DNA of 64,000 bases from Methylocystis hirsuta (GCF_003722355.1 NZ_QWDD01000001.1:806001-870000); one strand, 5' to 3'. Counted from the stretch's first letter, positions 46,972 to 56,565 are shown. Program-made: numbers and translations. The notes: a model not told the origin generated them from the letters alone.

Positions 46972-48279
46972 ATGATCGAAGAAAGATTCGACGCGATCGT
47001 AGTTGGCGCCGGCATGGCCGGCAACGCCGCCGCCCTGACGCTGGCGCGCAAGGGCCTCAAAGTCCTGCAGTTGGAGCGCGGCGAATATTCCGGCTCCAAG
47101 AACGTGCAGGGCGCGATCCTCTATTCTGACATGCTCGAGAAGCTTGTCCCTGATTTCCGCGAGGACGCGCCGCTGGAGCGTCATCTCGTCGAGCAGCGCT
47201 TTTGGATGATGGACGACAATTCCCATACGGGACTCCATTACCGCTCGGACGAATTCAACGAGGAGCGTCCCAACCGCTACACGATCATCCGCGCGCAATT
47301 CGACAAATGGTTCTCCAAGAAGGTTCAGGAGGCCGGCGCGGTCGTGCTGTGCGAAACCACCGTTTTGGAGCTGTTGCAGGACGCCTATGGAAAGGTCATC
47401 GGCGTTCGCACGGACCGCAAGAACGGACAGGTAGGCGCGGACGTCGTCGTGCTGGCGGAAGGCGTGAGCGGGCTGCTCGGCACAAGAGCCGGCCTGCGCA
47501 AGACGCCCGACAAGAGCAATGTCGCTCTTGCGGTGAAGGAAATGCACTTCCTCCCGCAGGAAACTCTGGAAGCCCGCTTCAATCTGCGCGGCGACGAAGG
47601 CGCGGTCATCGAGGCGGTCGGCACCATCTCGCAAGGCATGACTGGGATGGGCTTCATTTACACCAACAAGGAGTCGATCTCGCTTGGCATCGGCTGTCTC
47701 GTCGCGGACTTCGAGAAGACGGGACAGACGCCGTACGGACTGCTGGAAAAATTCAAGCAGCATCCGTCGGTGGCGGCGCTCATCGCAGGCTCGGAAGTCA
47801 AGGAATACGCCGCGCATCTGATCCCCGAAGGCGGCTTCAAGGCGATCCCGCAGCTCTATGGCGATGGCTGGGTCGTGGTTGGCGACGCCGCGCAGTTGAA
47901 CAACGCCATACATCGCGAAGGCTCAAATCTGGCGATGACCTCCGGACGGATCGCCGCGGAAGCGATCTTCCAGATCAAATCGCGCCGCGATCCGATGACG
48001 AAGGAGAATTTGGCGCTCTACAAGAAGATGCTCGACGAGTCCTTCGTCATGAAGGATTTGAAGAAATATCGAGACATGCCGGATCTGCTTCACATTCAGG
48101 CGCAGAACTTCTTCCTCACCTATCCGCAGCTCGTCTCGAAGGCGATGACGAATTTCCTGCGCGTCGACGGCACGACAAAGCGGGAAAAAGAGAAGACCAC
48201 GTTCCGCTCCTTCCTCGCGGCGCGTTCGCTGACCGGACTGGTCGGCGACGCGTTTCGGCTGGCGCGCGCGTGGAGGTAG
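46972..48279 (+). CDS. fixC: FixC, ETF:quinone oxidoreductase-like flavoprotein
   Basis: 435 residues. N-terminal FAD motif [40 protein letters not shown] at the second FAD site. It passes the high-potential branch electrons to quinone. Works with FixX; 11 bases after fixB. Confidence 0.97.
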   Translation: MIEERFDAIVVGAGMAGNAAALTLARKGLKVLQLERGEYSGSKNVQGAILYSDMLEKLVPDFREDAPLERHLVEQRFWMMDDNSHTGLHYRSDEFNEERPNRYTIIRAQFDKWFSKKVQEAGAVVLCETTVLELLQDAYGKVIGVRTDRKNGQVGADVVVLAEGVSGLLGTRAGLRKTPDKSNVALAVKEMHFLPQETLEARFNLRGDEGAVIEAVGTISQGMTGMGFIYTNKESISLGIGCLVADFEKTGQTPYGLLEKFKQHPSVAALIAGSEVKEYAAHLIPEGGFKAIPQLYGDGWVVVGDAAQLNNAIHREGSNLAMTSGRIAAEAIFQIKSRRDPMTKENLALYKKMLDESFVMKDLKKYRDMPDLLHIQAQNFFLTYPQLVSKAMTNFLRVDGTTKREKEKTTFRSFLAARSLTGLVGDAFRLARAWR

Positions 48280-48310
48280 TTGGGATACGCTCGAGCAACG
48301 GAGTAGGACA

Positions 48311-48607
48311 ATGAGCGCAGAAGCAGCGGTCCGGGTGGAGGACAAGCTTTACCTCAATCGCTATCTCGTCGACGCCGGCCGCGCCCACATTAAGGTGCGT
48401 CCGCACACCACGCCCTCGCCGCAACTGCTCAGCCTGCTGAACGTCTGTCCGGCGCACTGTTATGAAATGAACTCGGCCGGGCAAGTCGAGATCACGACGG
48501 ACGGCTGCGTTGAATGCGGCACGTGCCGGATCATCGCCGAGCCGAGCGGCGACATCGAATGGAATTATCCGCGCGGCGGCTACGGCGTGCTGTTCAAATT
48601 CGGCTGA
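48311..48607 (+). CDS. fixX: FixX, ferredoxin-like partner of FixC
   Basis: 98 residues with [13 protein letters not shown] and [13 protein letters not shown] cluster Cys and the end [15 protein letters not shown] typical of FixX. Probably holds a [4Fe-4S] cluster linking FixC to quinone. Confidence 0.96.
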   Translation: MSAEAAVRVEDKLYLNRYLVDAGRAHIKVRPHTTPSPQLLSLLNVCPAHCYEMNSAGQVEITTDGCVECGTCRIIAEPSGDIEWNYPRGGYGVLFKFG

Positions 48608-48648
48608 GATCGCTCGAGGCCATCAAACGCGCGCAAGGCGAGCCGGGA

Positions 48649-49266
48649 ATGAAATTCTACATGACGCCCGGATCCTGCTCCACGGGCATACACATCCTGC
48701 TCGAAGAGATCGGGCTGGTCTTCGAGGCCTATATCGTCAATCTCGTTAAGGGCGATCACCTCAAGCTGGACTATTTGGCGATCAACCCGAATGGGACGAT
48801 CCCCACTCTGTTGCGCGACGACGGCGTCGCGCTGACGGATTTTCACTCGATCGCCCTATGGCTTGCGGAGGCCTATCCGCGTCGCAAGCTTCTGCCCGAG
48901 AACGCCGATGCGCGCGAGGCGGCGTTGGCCGCCATGCATTTTTGCGTTCAGCATATTCACGGCGAGGGCTTTCGACGCGTGTTCACGCCGGAGCGCTACG
49001 CCGGGCGGCAGGCCGACGTCGAGACGATCAAAGCCGAGGGACGCGAAATCGTCGCGGCGGCGCTGATCGCGATCGATACGGAACTTGCGGGCAAGGACTA
49101 TGTCGCCGGCGGCTTTTCGGTCGCCGACGCGGCGCTGTTCTATGTGGAGTTTTGGGCCGACAAGACGGGCATGACGCTGCCGCGCAATTGCCAGGCGCAT
49201 TACGCGCTTATGAAAATGCGCCCGGCCGTCCGGCAGGTGCTCGCTGAAGAGGGCTATCGCAGCTGA
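48649..49266 (+). CDS. glutathione S-transferase-like protein
   Basis: 205 residues from ATG at 48649. N-terminal thioredoxin-like domain MTPGSCSTGIHILLEE with INPNGTIPTLLRDDG and a following helical GST C-terminal domain ending VRQVLAEEGYRS. GSTs of this nif-linked group occur after nif/fix genes in some diazotrophs; substrate unknown. It closes the fix operon. Confidence 0.88.
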   Translation: MKFYMTPGSCSTGIHILLEEIGLVFEAYIVNLVKGDHLKLDYLAINPNGTIPTLLRDDGVALTDFHSIALWLAEAYPRRKLLPENADAREAALAAMHFCVQHIHGEGFRRVFTPERYAGRQADVETIKAEGREIVAAALIAIDTELAGKDYVAGGFSVADAALFYVEFWADKTGMTLPRNCQAHYALMKMRPAVRQVLAEEGYRS

Positions 49267-49390
49267 TCCGAGGCGCGCGTTTCAGCCGATAGACTGTGTG
49301 AGAGGAGCGCAGTTTTCCACGCCATGCGACAGCGCGGCCCGCGCCGCCGATATAGAGCGCATCAACGTTGACGGATGCGCCGCTCCGCGC

Positions 49391-49816
49391 TCAATGGCGC
49401 TTATCATGCGCATTGTCCGGATCATTGCGCATCCAATCGGCCAGCTTTGCAAAATTCTCGCGCAGGCCTTCGCGTATGCCGACGTCCTCGATCGTTGCAT
49501 CCAGCGCGCCGTTCATGCACAGCATCCAGGCGTCGCGCTCGGCCGGACCGATGCGCAAATGGCTATGCCGCATGCGCAGGCGTGGATGTCCCTTCTGGGT
49601 GGAATAGTCCTTGGGGCCGCCGAGCCATTCGGCCAGATAGACCTTCAAAATGGCGCGCGTCGGTCCTAGGTCGTCCGCGTGAATGGCGCGTATGCCGCGC
49701 GCTTCCGGTAATTCGTCCATGTTGCGGTAGAAGGTTTCGACAAGCCGGTCGACTGTGTCGAAGCCGCCGATGCGATCGTATATGGATACGGTATTGTCGA
49801 TAGTGGTCGTCGTCAC
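49391..49816 (-). CDS. group II truncated hemoglobin
   Basis: 141 residues from a GTG at 49816; the frame upstream is a shadow. Contains YDRIGGFDTVDRLVETFY, LAEWLGGPKDYS and a proximal-His region HPRLRMRHSHLRIG, then AWMLCMNGALD. Matches group II truncated globins (2/2 fold), which bind O2 or NO. It may help oxygen or NO handling beside nitrogenase (inference). Last gene of a minus-strand set 51480-49391. Confidence 0.88.
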   Translation of the reverse strand: MTTTTIDNTVSIYDRIGGFDTVDRLVETFYRNMDELPEARGIRAIHADDLGPTRAILKVYLAEWLGGPKDYSTQKGHPRLRMRHSHLRIGPAERDAWMLCMNGALDATIEDVGIREGLRENFAKLADWMRNDPDNAHDKRH

Positions 49817-49827
49817 GGCCTCAAGCC

Positions 49828-50697
49828 TCAGTGATAAGATACGGTAACGGGCCGCGCCCAATGGCGTGCGTGGGCCGCCCTGGCGATCACGCGATAGGCG
49901 GCGTCCGCTATGGCGCGCCCATGTGCGTCGGTGCCCGTCCAAGTCGAGGCGCGCCCGCGGGGATCGACCTCGACGAGCTTCACATCTTGCGGCACGACGA
50001 CCCCGTCGCGAGCGATGCCGCGCAGGAAGCCGTCCATCGGCGAAAGGACGCGGTGACCGTCGAGGAGGCCGAGAAGGTAATCCTTGAAGATTCGGGCGCC
50101 AACGTCGAGCGGCGTGCGCCAAACGCCATCTCGGGCGGAATAAACGAAGCGGCCGCGGCCGACGCCGCCAAGGTAGCGTGGAACATGGTCGTTGGGCCGA
50201 GTTTCGCCGGTTTCGACGAGTTCGCCGGCGTGGTCGGGATGTGTCTCGATGGCGACGTCGCAGTTCAATCCGGCAGCGAAATGCGGGCCGAGGCCAATGG
50301 CGAGATTCGCGATCTTGCGCAGATTGGTCGTCATGCGGTTCTTTTGCATTCGCGCGTCGATCAACACGTCGGGCGTGCGGAGCGCGAGGAGATCGGTCAA
50401 TTGCAGCGAGGTCACGGCGACGACGCCCGTTACCGCCAAAACTCGTATGATTTCCAGCGCAGTCTCGCCGCGGTAGCCCTGAATGCCGTCGACCTCGGCG
50501 CGATCTTGGAAAAGAGCGTCGTGGAACGACATGCCGCGCCGAATGACGGGCGGGTAAGGGTCGTGACTGAGCACGACGCGGTAGCCCTCCCGCGTCAGAC
50601 GCGCAGCAACCGCGGAAGCAATCTCATTCGCGCCCAAAATGATCACGAAGGGCGCGCTTCGATTGGACAGAAATTCGCAGAATCGCACCTGTGTCAT
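49828..50697 (-). CDS. YqeB/EF2563-like Rossmann protein
   Basis: 289 residues from Met at 50697 after GGGGGG. It has FVIILGANEIASAVAARLTR as a nucleotide-binding start and PVIRRGMSFHDALFQDRAEV, features of the EF2563/YqeB family linked to molybdenum-hydroxylase maturation. Cys-poor. With a 12-base gap to the hemoglobin gene it is operonic. A molybdenum-related job beside nif is tempting but unproven. Confidence 0.78.
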   Translation of the reverse strand: MTQVRFCEFLSNRSAPFVIILGANEIASAVAARLTREGYRVVLSHDPYPPVIRRGMSFHDALFQDRAEVDGIQGYRGETALEIIRVLAVTGVVAVTSLQLTDLLALRTPDVLIDARMQKNRMTTNLRKIANLAIGLGPHFAAGLNCDVAIETHPDHAGELVETGETRPNDHVPRYLGGVGRGRFVYSARDGVWRTPLDVGARIFKDYLLGLLDGHRVLSPMDGFLRGIARDGVVVPQDVKLVEVDPRGRASTWTGTDAHGRAIADAAYRVIARAAHARHWARPVTVSYH

Positions 50698-50777
50698 CGT
50701 CCCCCCGCGACTCGGCGAAAGCAAGACGCACGCCAGCGACTGAAGCGGCGCGCGTCTTCGCCGCGTCGCCGAAGGCG

Positions 50778-51092
50778 CTACAAAGCCACGTAAACGAATT
50801 TCCCCGCCTTCAGTCCGGGATAATTTTCGCGCAAGGCGTTTGCGATCTTTCCGACGAGCGTCTTGTCGGCGGCGGCCGAGACGCCGACGAAATCAGTTCC
50901 CTGCATCCAGGTTTCGAAGAAACAGTGCAGCGTCTCGTCGTAGTCGGAGCCGGTGGGATTGGCGGTCTTGTCGCTAAGATCGGCGACTCCCGCGGCGCTG
51001 ACCTCCAGACGCCAGTCGCGGTCGTCTTCGACGGACGCCATTAGCCTGGCGAGATCGTCATTCGTCCAATCGGTCTTCAGATCCACCGCCAT
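50778..51092 (-). CDS. unknown small protein
   Basis: 104 residues from Met at 51092; the longer frame upstream is a shadow. Begins MAVDLKTDWTNDDLARLMAS, ends with GLKAGKFVYVAL. Acidic, with DRDWRLEVSAAGVADLSD. Not recognised. Lies between a Rieske gene and YqeB-like gene on the same strand. Confidence 0.6.
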   Translation of the reverse strand: MAVDLKTDWTNDDLARLMASVEDDRDWRLEVSAAGVADLSDKTANPTGSDYDETLHCFFETWMQGTDFVGVSAAADKTLVGKIANALRENYPGLKAGKFVYVAL

Positions 51093-51147
51093 GCTCGCCC
51101 ACCTTTCATGCGTGATCGCCGTCTCGCAATATGCGGACCAGCGCTGC

Positions 51148-51480
51148 TCAGGGTTCCGCGAAGATCGGCGCGACGCCTTCGGCGTCGATATAGACGACGC
51201 CGTCTTCGATCCGCACCGGATATTCGGCGAGCGGCGTCGCATGCTCATGGGTGGGCTGACCGCTGTTCATGTCCCACGACCAGAAATGCAGCGGACAGGT
51301 CAGCGTCGTCCCGTCGAAATCGGCGTCGGCCAAGGGAGCATTGGTGTGCGGACAGACTCCCTGAAACGCCTTTACGACGCCGTCTTCCGGCCAGGCGAGA
51401 ACGATGAGTTGCGCGTCGGCGATGACAACGCGCATTCCGCCTTCCATGAGGGTGTCTTCCTTGCAGACGCGAACAAACAT
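51148..51480 (-). CDS. Rieske-type [2Fe-2S] ferredoxin 4
   Basis: 110 residues from Met at 51480. Rieske ligands in CPHTNAPLAD and CPLHFWSWD, short and without the acidic tail of Rieske 1-3. Resembles soluble Rieske ferredoxins of aromatic oxygenase systems. First gene of the minus-strand set with the hemoglobin. Confidence 0.88.
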   Translation of the reverse strand: MFVRVCKEDTLMEGGMRVVIADAQLIVLAWPEDGVVKAFQGVCPHTNAPLADADFDGTTLTCPLHFWSWDMNSGQPTHEHATPLAEYPVRIEDGVVYIDAEGVAPIFAEP

Positions 51481-51560
51481 GAAGGCGCTCCGTAAGGCTG
51501 GCTGCGAATTTGCATCGATGGAGAGCAAGATTCGAGCCGTGACCGACGGGAGGCGTCGCC

Positions 51561-51803
51561 GTGCATAACAAGCGCTTGGAGGCGTTTCGCAATGATCCCG
51601 GCGGCGCCTGGACGCCCGCCGATTTTGAAATCACCGCCTCGCAATATGCAATCAAGTTCCGCAAGGTGACGGGAACGCATGTCGTGTTCACGCATCCCTC
51701 GGTGCCGAATTGTGTCGCCATCCCGATGAAGGCGAAGGTGAGAAGCGTTCACGTGAAGGCCTTCGTCGCGATGGTGGACCTCATGGACGAGTTGGACAAA
51801 TGA
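51561..51803 (+). CDS. hicA: HicA-like toxin
   Basis: 80 residues from GTG at 51561 after GGGAGG. VVFTHPSVPNCVAIPM fits the beta-sheet part of the HicA double-stranded RNA-binding-like fold, with His in the position of the catalytic residue of mRNA interferases. Overlaps hicB by ATGA. Confidence 0.8.
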   Translation: MHNKRLEAFRNDPGGAWTPADFEITASQYAIKFRKVTGTHVVFTHPSVPNCVAIPMKAKVRSVHVKAFVAMVDLMDELDK

Positions 51804-52018
51804 GCGAGGCGCCCGTCTATCGAACCGAGCTGGGCCGCGGACCGCCAGAGGAAGGCGGCTATTTCGTCGTATCTTACCCGGAGATTCCCGGCTGCTTTGG
51901 CGTCGGCGGCACGCAGGCGGAGGCCATGGAGGACGGGCGGCGGGCGCTGATCGCCGTGCTCGACGCGCTTAAGGCCGTCGACCGGCCGCCGCCCGAGGCG
52001 CGGGGAGAGAGCGCGTGA
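51800..52018 (+). CDS. hicB: HicB-like antitoxin
   Basis: 72 residues from ATG at 51800. GGYFVVSYPEIPGCFGVGGT and EAMEDGRRALIAVLDALK are the HicB partial RNase-H-like fold. No DNA-binding extension. Translation is coupled to hicA, typical of HicAB toxin-antitoxin pairs. Confidence 0.85.
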   Translation: MSEAPVYRTELGRGPPEEGGYFVVSYPEIPGCFGVGGTQAEAMEDGRRALIAVLDALKAVDRPPPEARGESA

Positions 52019-52476
52019 GGACGGAAAATCATGGCTCCGCCACGGCGGCGTTGCAGGAGTCCGCGGGCTGCGTCAACGCCGTGCCGGCGCTCTCGATCCC
52101 CATGGGATTCAGGCTGCTGGCGCTGCGTTGCTTTCACAATGATCCTGATCCGCCGGCCTTCGCGTGGCTCAATCAGCGCATCTTTCGCACTCCCGACCGC
52201 ATGGGCCGGCATGGGCTGTTTTTTGGCGCCGCGTTTCGGCCGGAAATCATGGATTGGCTGATTGCGCGCGTCGGCCGGCCGTCGTCGCGCGAGAGCGGCA
52301 AGTCGCGGCGCAATCCAGACTGGCCACACATCATCTGGCGTAGCGCGGAACGGGCGTGGCCCGACGATACGCGCACCACCGAATGGTCGATCGAGGTCGC
52401 CTTTGCGAGCGAGGATGTGGCGAACGCCTTTCGCGAACGCTGGCGCGAGCGACTGTCCGGCGGATTCGACGGCTGA
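52015..52476 (+). CDS. unknown protein coupled to hicB
   Basis: 153 residues from GTG at 52015, overlapping the hicB stop by 4 bases. Middle segment MGFRLLALRCFHNDPDPPAF and a Trp-rich end. I do not recognise it. The tight coupling to HicAB suggests a third component or just an operonic neighbour. Confidence 0.6.
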   Translation: MRTENHGSATAALQESAGCVNAVPALSIPMGFRLLALRCFHNDPDPPAFAWLNQRIFRTPDRMGRHGLFFGAAFRPEIMDWLIARVGRPSSRESGKSRRNPDWPHIIWRSAERAWPDDTRTTEWSIEVAFASEDVANAFRERWRERLSGGFDG

Positions 52477-52486
52477 AACGGGCTTG

Positions 52487-52590
52487 GAGCGCGCTGCGAA
52501 AAAGTGGGAACCGGTTTTTCGCGTAGAGCGCGCTCAAACTTTGGATATCGATCAATTTATCTGCATTTGGGCAATTCCGCTCAAATGCAG
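52487..52590. repeat. palindromic REP/RIME-like element
   Basis: Two stem-loops between convergent genes. The first (52487-52535) has outer arms GAGCGCGCT/AGCGCGCTC and inner arms GCGAAAAA/TTTTTCGC around a GTGGGAACCGG loop. This wording (AAAAGTGGGAACCGGTTTTT) recurs in intergenic palindromes of many Hyphomicrobiales. The second (52561-52590) has perfect 9-base arms. It probably also acts as a bidirectional terminator. Confidence 0.65.
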
Positions 52591-52596
52591 CGTGAT

Positions 52597-53205
52597 CTAT
52601 GCGCGGCGGAAGATCACGCTGAGATTGTTGGCCGGCATTTCGATGACGGCAGGGTCCCAGAAGCCGTTGCGCAAGGCGCAGTCGGCGACCGCCTCCAAAT
52701 CGCGCAGGCCGAACGCCGGATCTTTCGTCTTCAGCCAAGTCTCGAATTCGATATTGCTCGGCGCCGTCTCGACGCCCTGGCGCCTATAGGGGCCATAAAG
52801 ATAGAGTGGGGCATTGCTCGGGAGGATTCTCGCTGCGCCTTTGAACAAGCCTTCCGTCGCCGACCAGGGCGAGATGTGGATCATGTTGATGCAGAGGATC
52901 GCGTCGGCTGCGTGGAGGGGCCAATCGTCCTCGCGCGTATCGAGCGCCAATGGCGCGCGAAGATTGGCGAGGCCGAGCGATAGGCCCCATGCCGCGATGC
53001 TGCGCCGCGCCGCGGCGTCGGGATCGGAGGGACAAAAAATGAGATTCGGCAAGTTTTCCGCAAAGAATGCCGCGTGCTCGCCCGAGCCGCTGGCGATTTC
53101 GAGCGCGACGCCTTGCTGCGGCAGAAGCGGACGCAACACGTCAAGGATCGCTTCGCGATTGCGCGCGACCGAGGGCGACTTCAGCCGCGCCTCTTCCATG
53201 CTCAC
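52597..53205 (-). CDS. SAM-dependent methyltransferase-like protein (DUF938)
   Basis: 202 residues. ALEIASGSGEHAAFFAENLP is the SAM-binding glycine motif; CINMIHISPWSATEGLF and LYLYGPYRRQG are typical of the DUF938 family. Substrate unknown. Ends in the convergent repeat; 10 bases after the AAA ATPase gene. Confidence 0.88.
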   Translation of the reverse strand: MSMEEARLKSPSVARNREAILDVLRPLLPQQGVALEIASGSGEHAAFFAENLPNLIFCPSDPDAAARRSIAAWGLSLGLANLRAPLALDTREDDWPLHAADAILCINMIHISPWSATEGLFKGAARILPSNAPLYLYGPYRRQGVETAPSNIEFETWLKTKDPAFGLRDLEAVADCALRNGFWDPAVIEMPANNLSVIFRRA

Positions 53206-53215
53206 GTCCTAACCG

Positions 53216-54913
53216 CTATGCCGCATGCGCCGTGTCGAGGCCGCGGAAGATGGCGCAGCGGCGGAAGACGGCGAGGCTCGGCGGCACATTCTTCTGGTGG
53301 CAGAACTTCGCCGTGAGCTTCGCCAACCCCTTTATATCGCGGCCCGTGGCGGCGGGGAAAATCTCGACGAGGTCGTCGATGAGCGCGTCGTCGACTTTGA
53401 GCGCGAATTGCTCGGTCATCACGCGCCAGATACGGCGCTTCGCTTCAGCGTCGGGCGGGTTGTATTTGATCAGCGCGATGCAGCGCGAGACGATCGCTTC
53501 GTCGATGTCGTCGACGCGGTTTGTCGTCAGGAAAAGAAGACCATTAAAATATTCGAGCACGCGCAGGAAGACGCCGACGACGGCGTTCATGGCGATGTTG
53601 TCGTCGCGGCGCTTGATGTAGACGTCGGCCTCGTCGATCAGCATCACCGCTCCCCAGCGCTGGGCCCGGGTTAAAATCTCCTTCAGCGCCGTCTCCATTG
53701 TGCCGACGTTGAGGCCCAATTGGCCGGAATGCACGCGGTACAAGGGACGCTGGATGATTTCCGAATAGACTTCCGCGGTCAGCGTTTTGCCAACGCCGGG
53801 CGGGCCGGCGCAAAGCACCGTGGTGCCGCCGGATTTGCCTTGGACGATGTCATCCATCAGCACGTCCATTTCGGCGGTGAGAATGTCGATGAGATCCGTC
53901 TGCTCCTCCGGCAGCACCAGCTTGCTCTTCAACTCGGGCTGATAGCGATAAAGCCGCATCTCATCGACATGCACCCAGACGTGATGATGCAGATCAAGAT
54001 GGAACATCAAAATGTAGGGATGCACGGGAACTTGCGTGAAGAGTCCCGGCGGAATCTGTTCGCGCAGCTCGGCGATTTCGTCCTCTCCCGAGAAATTGTT
54101 GCTCTTGCCCGCCTTGCGCAGGAAATGCCCGAGCACGTCGCCCGGCGCCTCCAGCGTCAGGTTGCGCGCCGAGAGCACCGCCTCGTCGTTGACGAGGCGC
54201 GCCTCGCCGCCGCTCGTCGAGAGCACGATGACGTCCTTGCGCGTCCAGTCCGTGTCACGATGCGTCGCGTTGGGGTCTTCGGCGTGAAAGCCTGAGCCCT
54301 TGCCGGAGAACTGCGCGCCATAGCGACCGCGCCAATCGAAATACGTTTCGCTCGCCGCGTCGAAGGCCTCGATCAAGGCCGGGGTCTCGCGCAAGAAGCC
54401 CTTGGCGGCGAGGATTTCGCTGATTGTTCGGCCGACGACATCGGGCGCCATGATGCGCATGAGATTGGTTTGCAGCGTGCCCTTGGCGTTGGCTTTCAGT
54501 TCCACCAGGATCTTGCCGGCCTCGTCATTGGAGGCCGGCACATAGTCGAAACGCGTCACGACATAGGGGAGCGCCTTGGCGGCGACGCTCGCCGTGAACA
54601 GCCAGCCGCGTAACCCGTCGGTCGTCAGATATTTGACCAGCGCCGGCAACACGTCTTCGAGATCGCCTGCCTCGAAGCGCTTGCCCTGCGACTCCAACGC
54701 CGAGCGCAGCGTCGCGAGCTGCGCGGCTCTGGCGCGCAATTCGGGACCCGATTGCTGATACAGCTCTTCGAGGAAATCGAATTCAGCGCCGGAGAGATGC
54801 GCGAGATCGAGTTCGACTCTGTCGCCGAAACGCAGTTGCGACGAGAGCCCCGAATGGGCGGGAAAGCGCGCAATCAGCGCTTCGACATGCGGCCTTTCGA
54901 TTTGAATGTTCAT
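53216..54913 (-). CDS. AAA+ ATPase
   Basis: 565 residues from Met at 54913 (the frame upstream is a shadow). The N-terminal 280 residues are of unknown fold. The AAA domain has Walker A GPPGVGKT near 385, Walker B VMLIDEADVY and sensor LFLTTNRVDDIDEAI, then a C-terminal lid. It overlaps by 4 bases the SagB-like gene upstream, so the two act together, perhaps as an ATP-dependent remodeller of the flavoenzyme (inference). Confidence 0.85.
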   Translation of the reverse strand: MNIQIERPHVEALIARFPAHSGLSSQLRFGDRVELDLAHLSGAEFDFLEELYQQSGPELRARAAQLATLRSALESQGKRFEAGDLEDVLPALVKYLTTDGLRGWLFTASVAAKALPYVVTRFDYVPASNDEAGKILVELKANAKGTLQTNLMRIMAPDVVGRTISEILAAKGFLRETPALIEAFDAASETYFDWRGRYGAQFSGKGSGFHAEDPNATHRDTDWTRKDVIVLSTSGGEARLVNDEAVLSARNLTLEAPGDVLGHFLRKAGKSNNFSGEDEIAELREQIPPGLFTQVPVHPYILMFHLDLHHHVWVHVDEMRLYRYQPELKSKLVLPEEQTDLIDILTAEMDVLMDDIVQGKSGGTTVLCAGPPGVGKTLTAEVYSEIIQRPLYRVHSGQLGLNVGTMETALKEILTRAQRWGAVMLIDEADVYIKRRDDNIAMNAVVGVFLRVLEYFNGLLFLTTNRVDDIDEAIVSRCIALIKYNPPDAEAKRRIWRVMTEQFALKVDDALIDDLVEIFPAATGRDIKGLAKLTAKFCHQKNVPPSLAVFRRCAIFRGLDTAHAA

Positions 54914-56565
54914 GTTCGCTCGCGCATCTCTTCGGGGTAGGCGGGGAGCGTCAGCATGCGCGGGTCTTCCAGCGCGGCGCCGACGGTGAAGTGGTAGACG
55001 TCCTGAAAGGCGTATTGTTCCGGCGACAGCCCCAGCATCGCGTGGATCTCGTCGTCGAAGAAGCAACCGATCCCCGTGCCGGAGAGGCCAATGGCGCTGG
55101 CCCAGAGATAGAGCGCCTGCCCGATCGCGCCGGCCTCCCAGTGCAGCCGGCGATAGCCGAAGCCGCCGTCCTCTTGCAGCGTGCGATCAAAATCGGCGAT
55201 CATCGCGACGGCGAAACAGCCCTTGCCGGCGATCGCCTGGCGGCAGGCGTTCATGCTCGCCTCGCGTTCGACGGCGCCGCGCCGCAGGCGAAAGAGTTTA
55301 AGCGGCCCGATCTCGATCGGCGTCCAAAGCAACGCCAGCGCCGACATCTCGCGCAGCCGCGCCGTGGTTTCGGCGTCGCGCTGCAGCAGATAAAGACCCG
55401 GCTCCACGCCCTCGACGCGATGCACGAAGAGCAGCAGATTTAGCCGCGGCTGCCAGGGGAAGGGCGCCAGGCAAGGCTCGGCGCCGGGAAGCGTCGACGT
55501 CAGCATGGCGCAAAACGCCTCCTGCGAGAGGCGGGCGATCCCGTCCATGCGCTGCGCGCTGCGCCGACGCCGCACCACGCGCCCGATGTCGGGCAGCGGG
55601 AACGGGAACGCGGGTTTCGGCGCAATGCGCGACAAGGGCTCCAATGTCGGCGTGCGGGGCTTGACGCAGAACCGCGCCGCGCGGTCGACAAGCGGCCAGC
55701 CGTCGTGGTCGTCGCTCAAGCGATTTGCCGCGCCCGTCCACGTCCGCGACGCGCGCCCAAGGCTGGAGACGTCAATGGCGGGGGTCGCGTTCCCATCCAC
55801 GGCGATCCACAAGAGCGCATCGGGATGTTCTTCCTCGCGCCGATGACAAGCGTCCGGCCGATCGAGGCCGAGCAGCGCCGCGATGTCGGCGTCGCCGGGT
55901 TCGCACAGGAGATGCGCGCGCCAGCCCAGCGCGGCGGCGGCCTGCGCGGCGGCGCCGATCGCATGGCCGACGTCGAGCTGGCAATAGCGAAACGCCCGCT
56001 CGCCATATTTCCAGCTCTCGCGCCACGGGACGGAACTCAGTCCGAGCAGAAAGCCGCCTTCGGGCAGAACGAGCGGCGCTTCAAAAACAGCACGCCGCTC
56101 CAGCGCATGATCTTCCTGCGCGTAGTGATAGAGGGCAGCGCTCTCGCCGAGCCCCTCGGCGGCGTTGGCGAGAAGATAGGTTTCGGTCGGATGCAGATTG
56201 CCGGAAGAGGGATTGTTGCGCAGCGCCCATGTCGCGCCTTCGTAACTTTTCCACGCGCTGAGCCCGAAGCCGAGCTCCAGGAACAGGCCGAGCGCCATGC
56301 GGTCGAGCGGAGCGGAGCGGAGCGCAGGGCCGGGGAAAGGCGCGGTCTCTTCGCGATCGCGTAGCGGCAGTTCGATCCGCGGCGCGCCGTCGAAGCGCCG
56401 GAAGGGCGAAGGCTGCGAGGTCCAATCGAGAAAGGCCGGCCCAAGCGCATAGCGCGTCGGGGCATGTTTCGTGCGCCTGTGATAGCCGCGGATGTCGCTT
56501 GGCAGGGCGTCGGCGTCTCGCAGCCGGTCGTTCAAAGTCTGGAGTTCGATCTCGGCTTCAGCCAT
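54910..56565 (-). CDS. SagB-type nitroreductase-fold oxidoreductase
   Basis: 551 residues from Met at 56565. Two nitroreductase-like halves: first with RNNPSSGNLHPTETYLL, GERAFRYCQLDVGHAIGAAA; second with RRRRSAQRMDGIARLSQEAF and HWEAGAIGQALYLWASAIG. This tandem is the SagB-type dehydrogenase arrangement. FMN binding expected. No azoline/peptide precursor gene is seen beside it. Confidence 0.85.
   Translation of the reverse strand: MAEAEIELQTLNDRLRDADALPSDIRGYHRRTKHAPTRYALGPAFLDWTSQPSPFRRFDGAPRIELPLRDREETAPFPGPALRSAPLDRMALGLFLELGFGLSAWKSYEGATWALRNNPSSGNLHPTETYLLANAAEGLGESAALYHYAQEDHALERRAVFEAPLVLPEGGFLLGLSSVPWRESWKYGERAFRYCQLDVGHAIGAAAQAAAALGWRAHLLCEPGDADIAALLGLDRPDACHRREEEHPDALLWIAVDGNATPAIDVSSLGRASRTWTGAANRLSDDHDGWPLVDRAARFCVKPRTPTLEPLSRIAPKPAFPFPLPDIGRVVRRRRSAQRMDGIARLSQEAFCAMLTSTLPGAEPCLAPFPWQPRLNLLLFVHRVEGVEPGLYLLQRDAETTARLREMSALALLWTPIEIGPLKLFRLRRGAVEREASMNACRQAIAGKGCFAVAMIADFDRTLQEDGGFGYRRLHWEAGAIGQALYLWASAIGLSGTGIGCFFDDEIHAMLGLSPEQYAFQDVYHFTVGAALEDPRMLTLPAYPEEMRERT

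Noticed and set aside
49817..50122. Long minus-strand extension of the hemoglobin frame
   Set aside because: Arginine-rich shadow of the YqeB-like gene on the same strand in another frame; globin similarity starts at the GTG at 49816.
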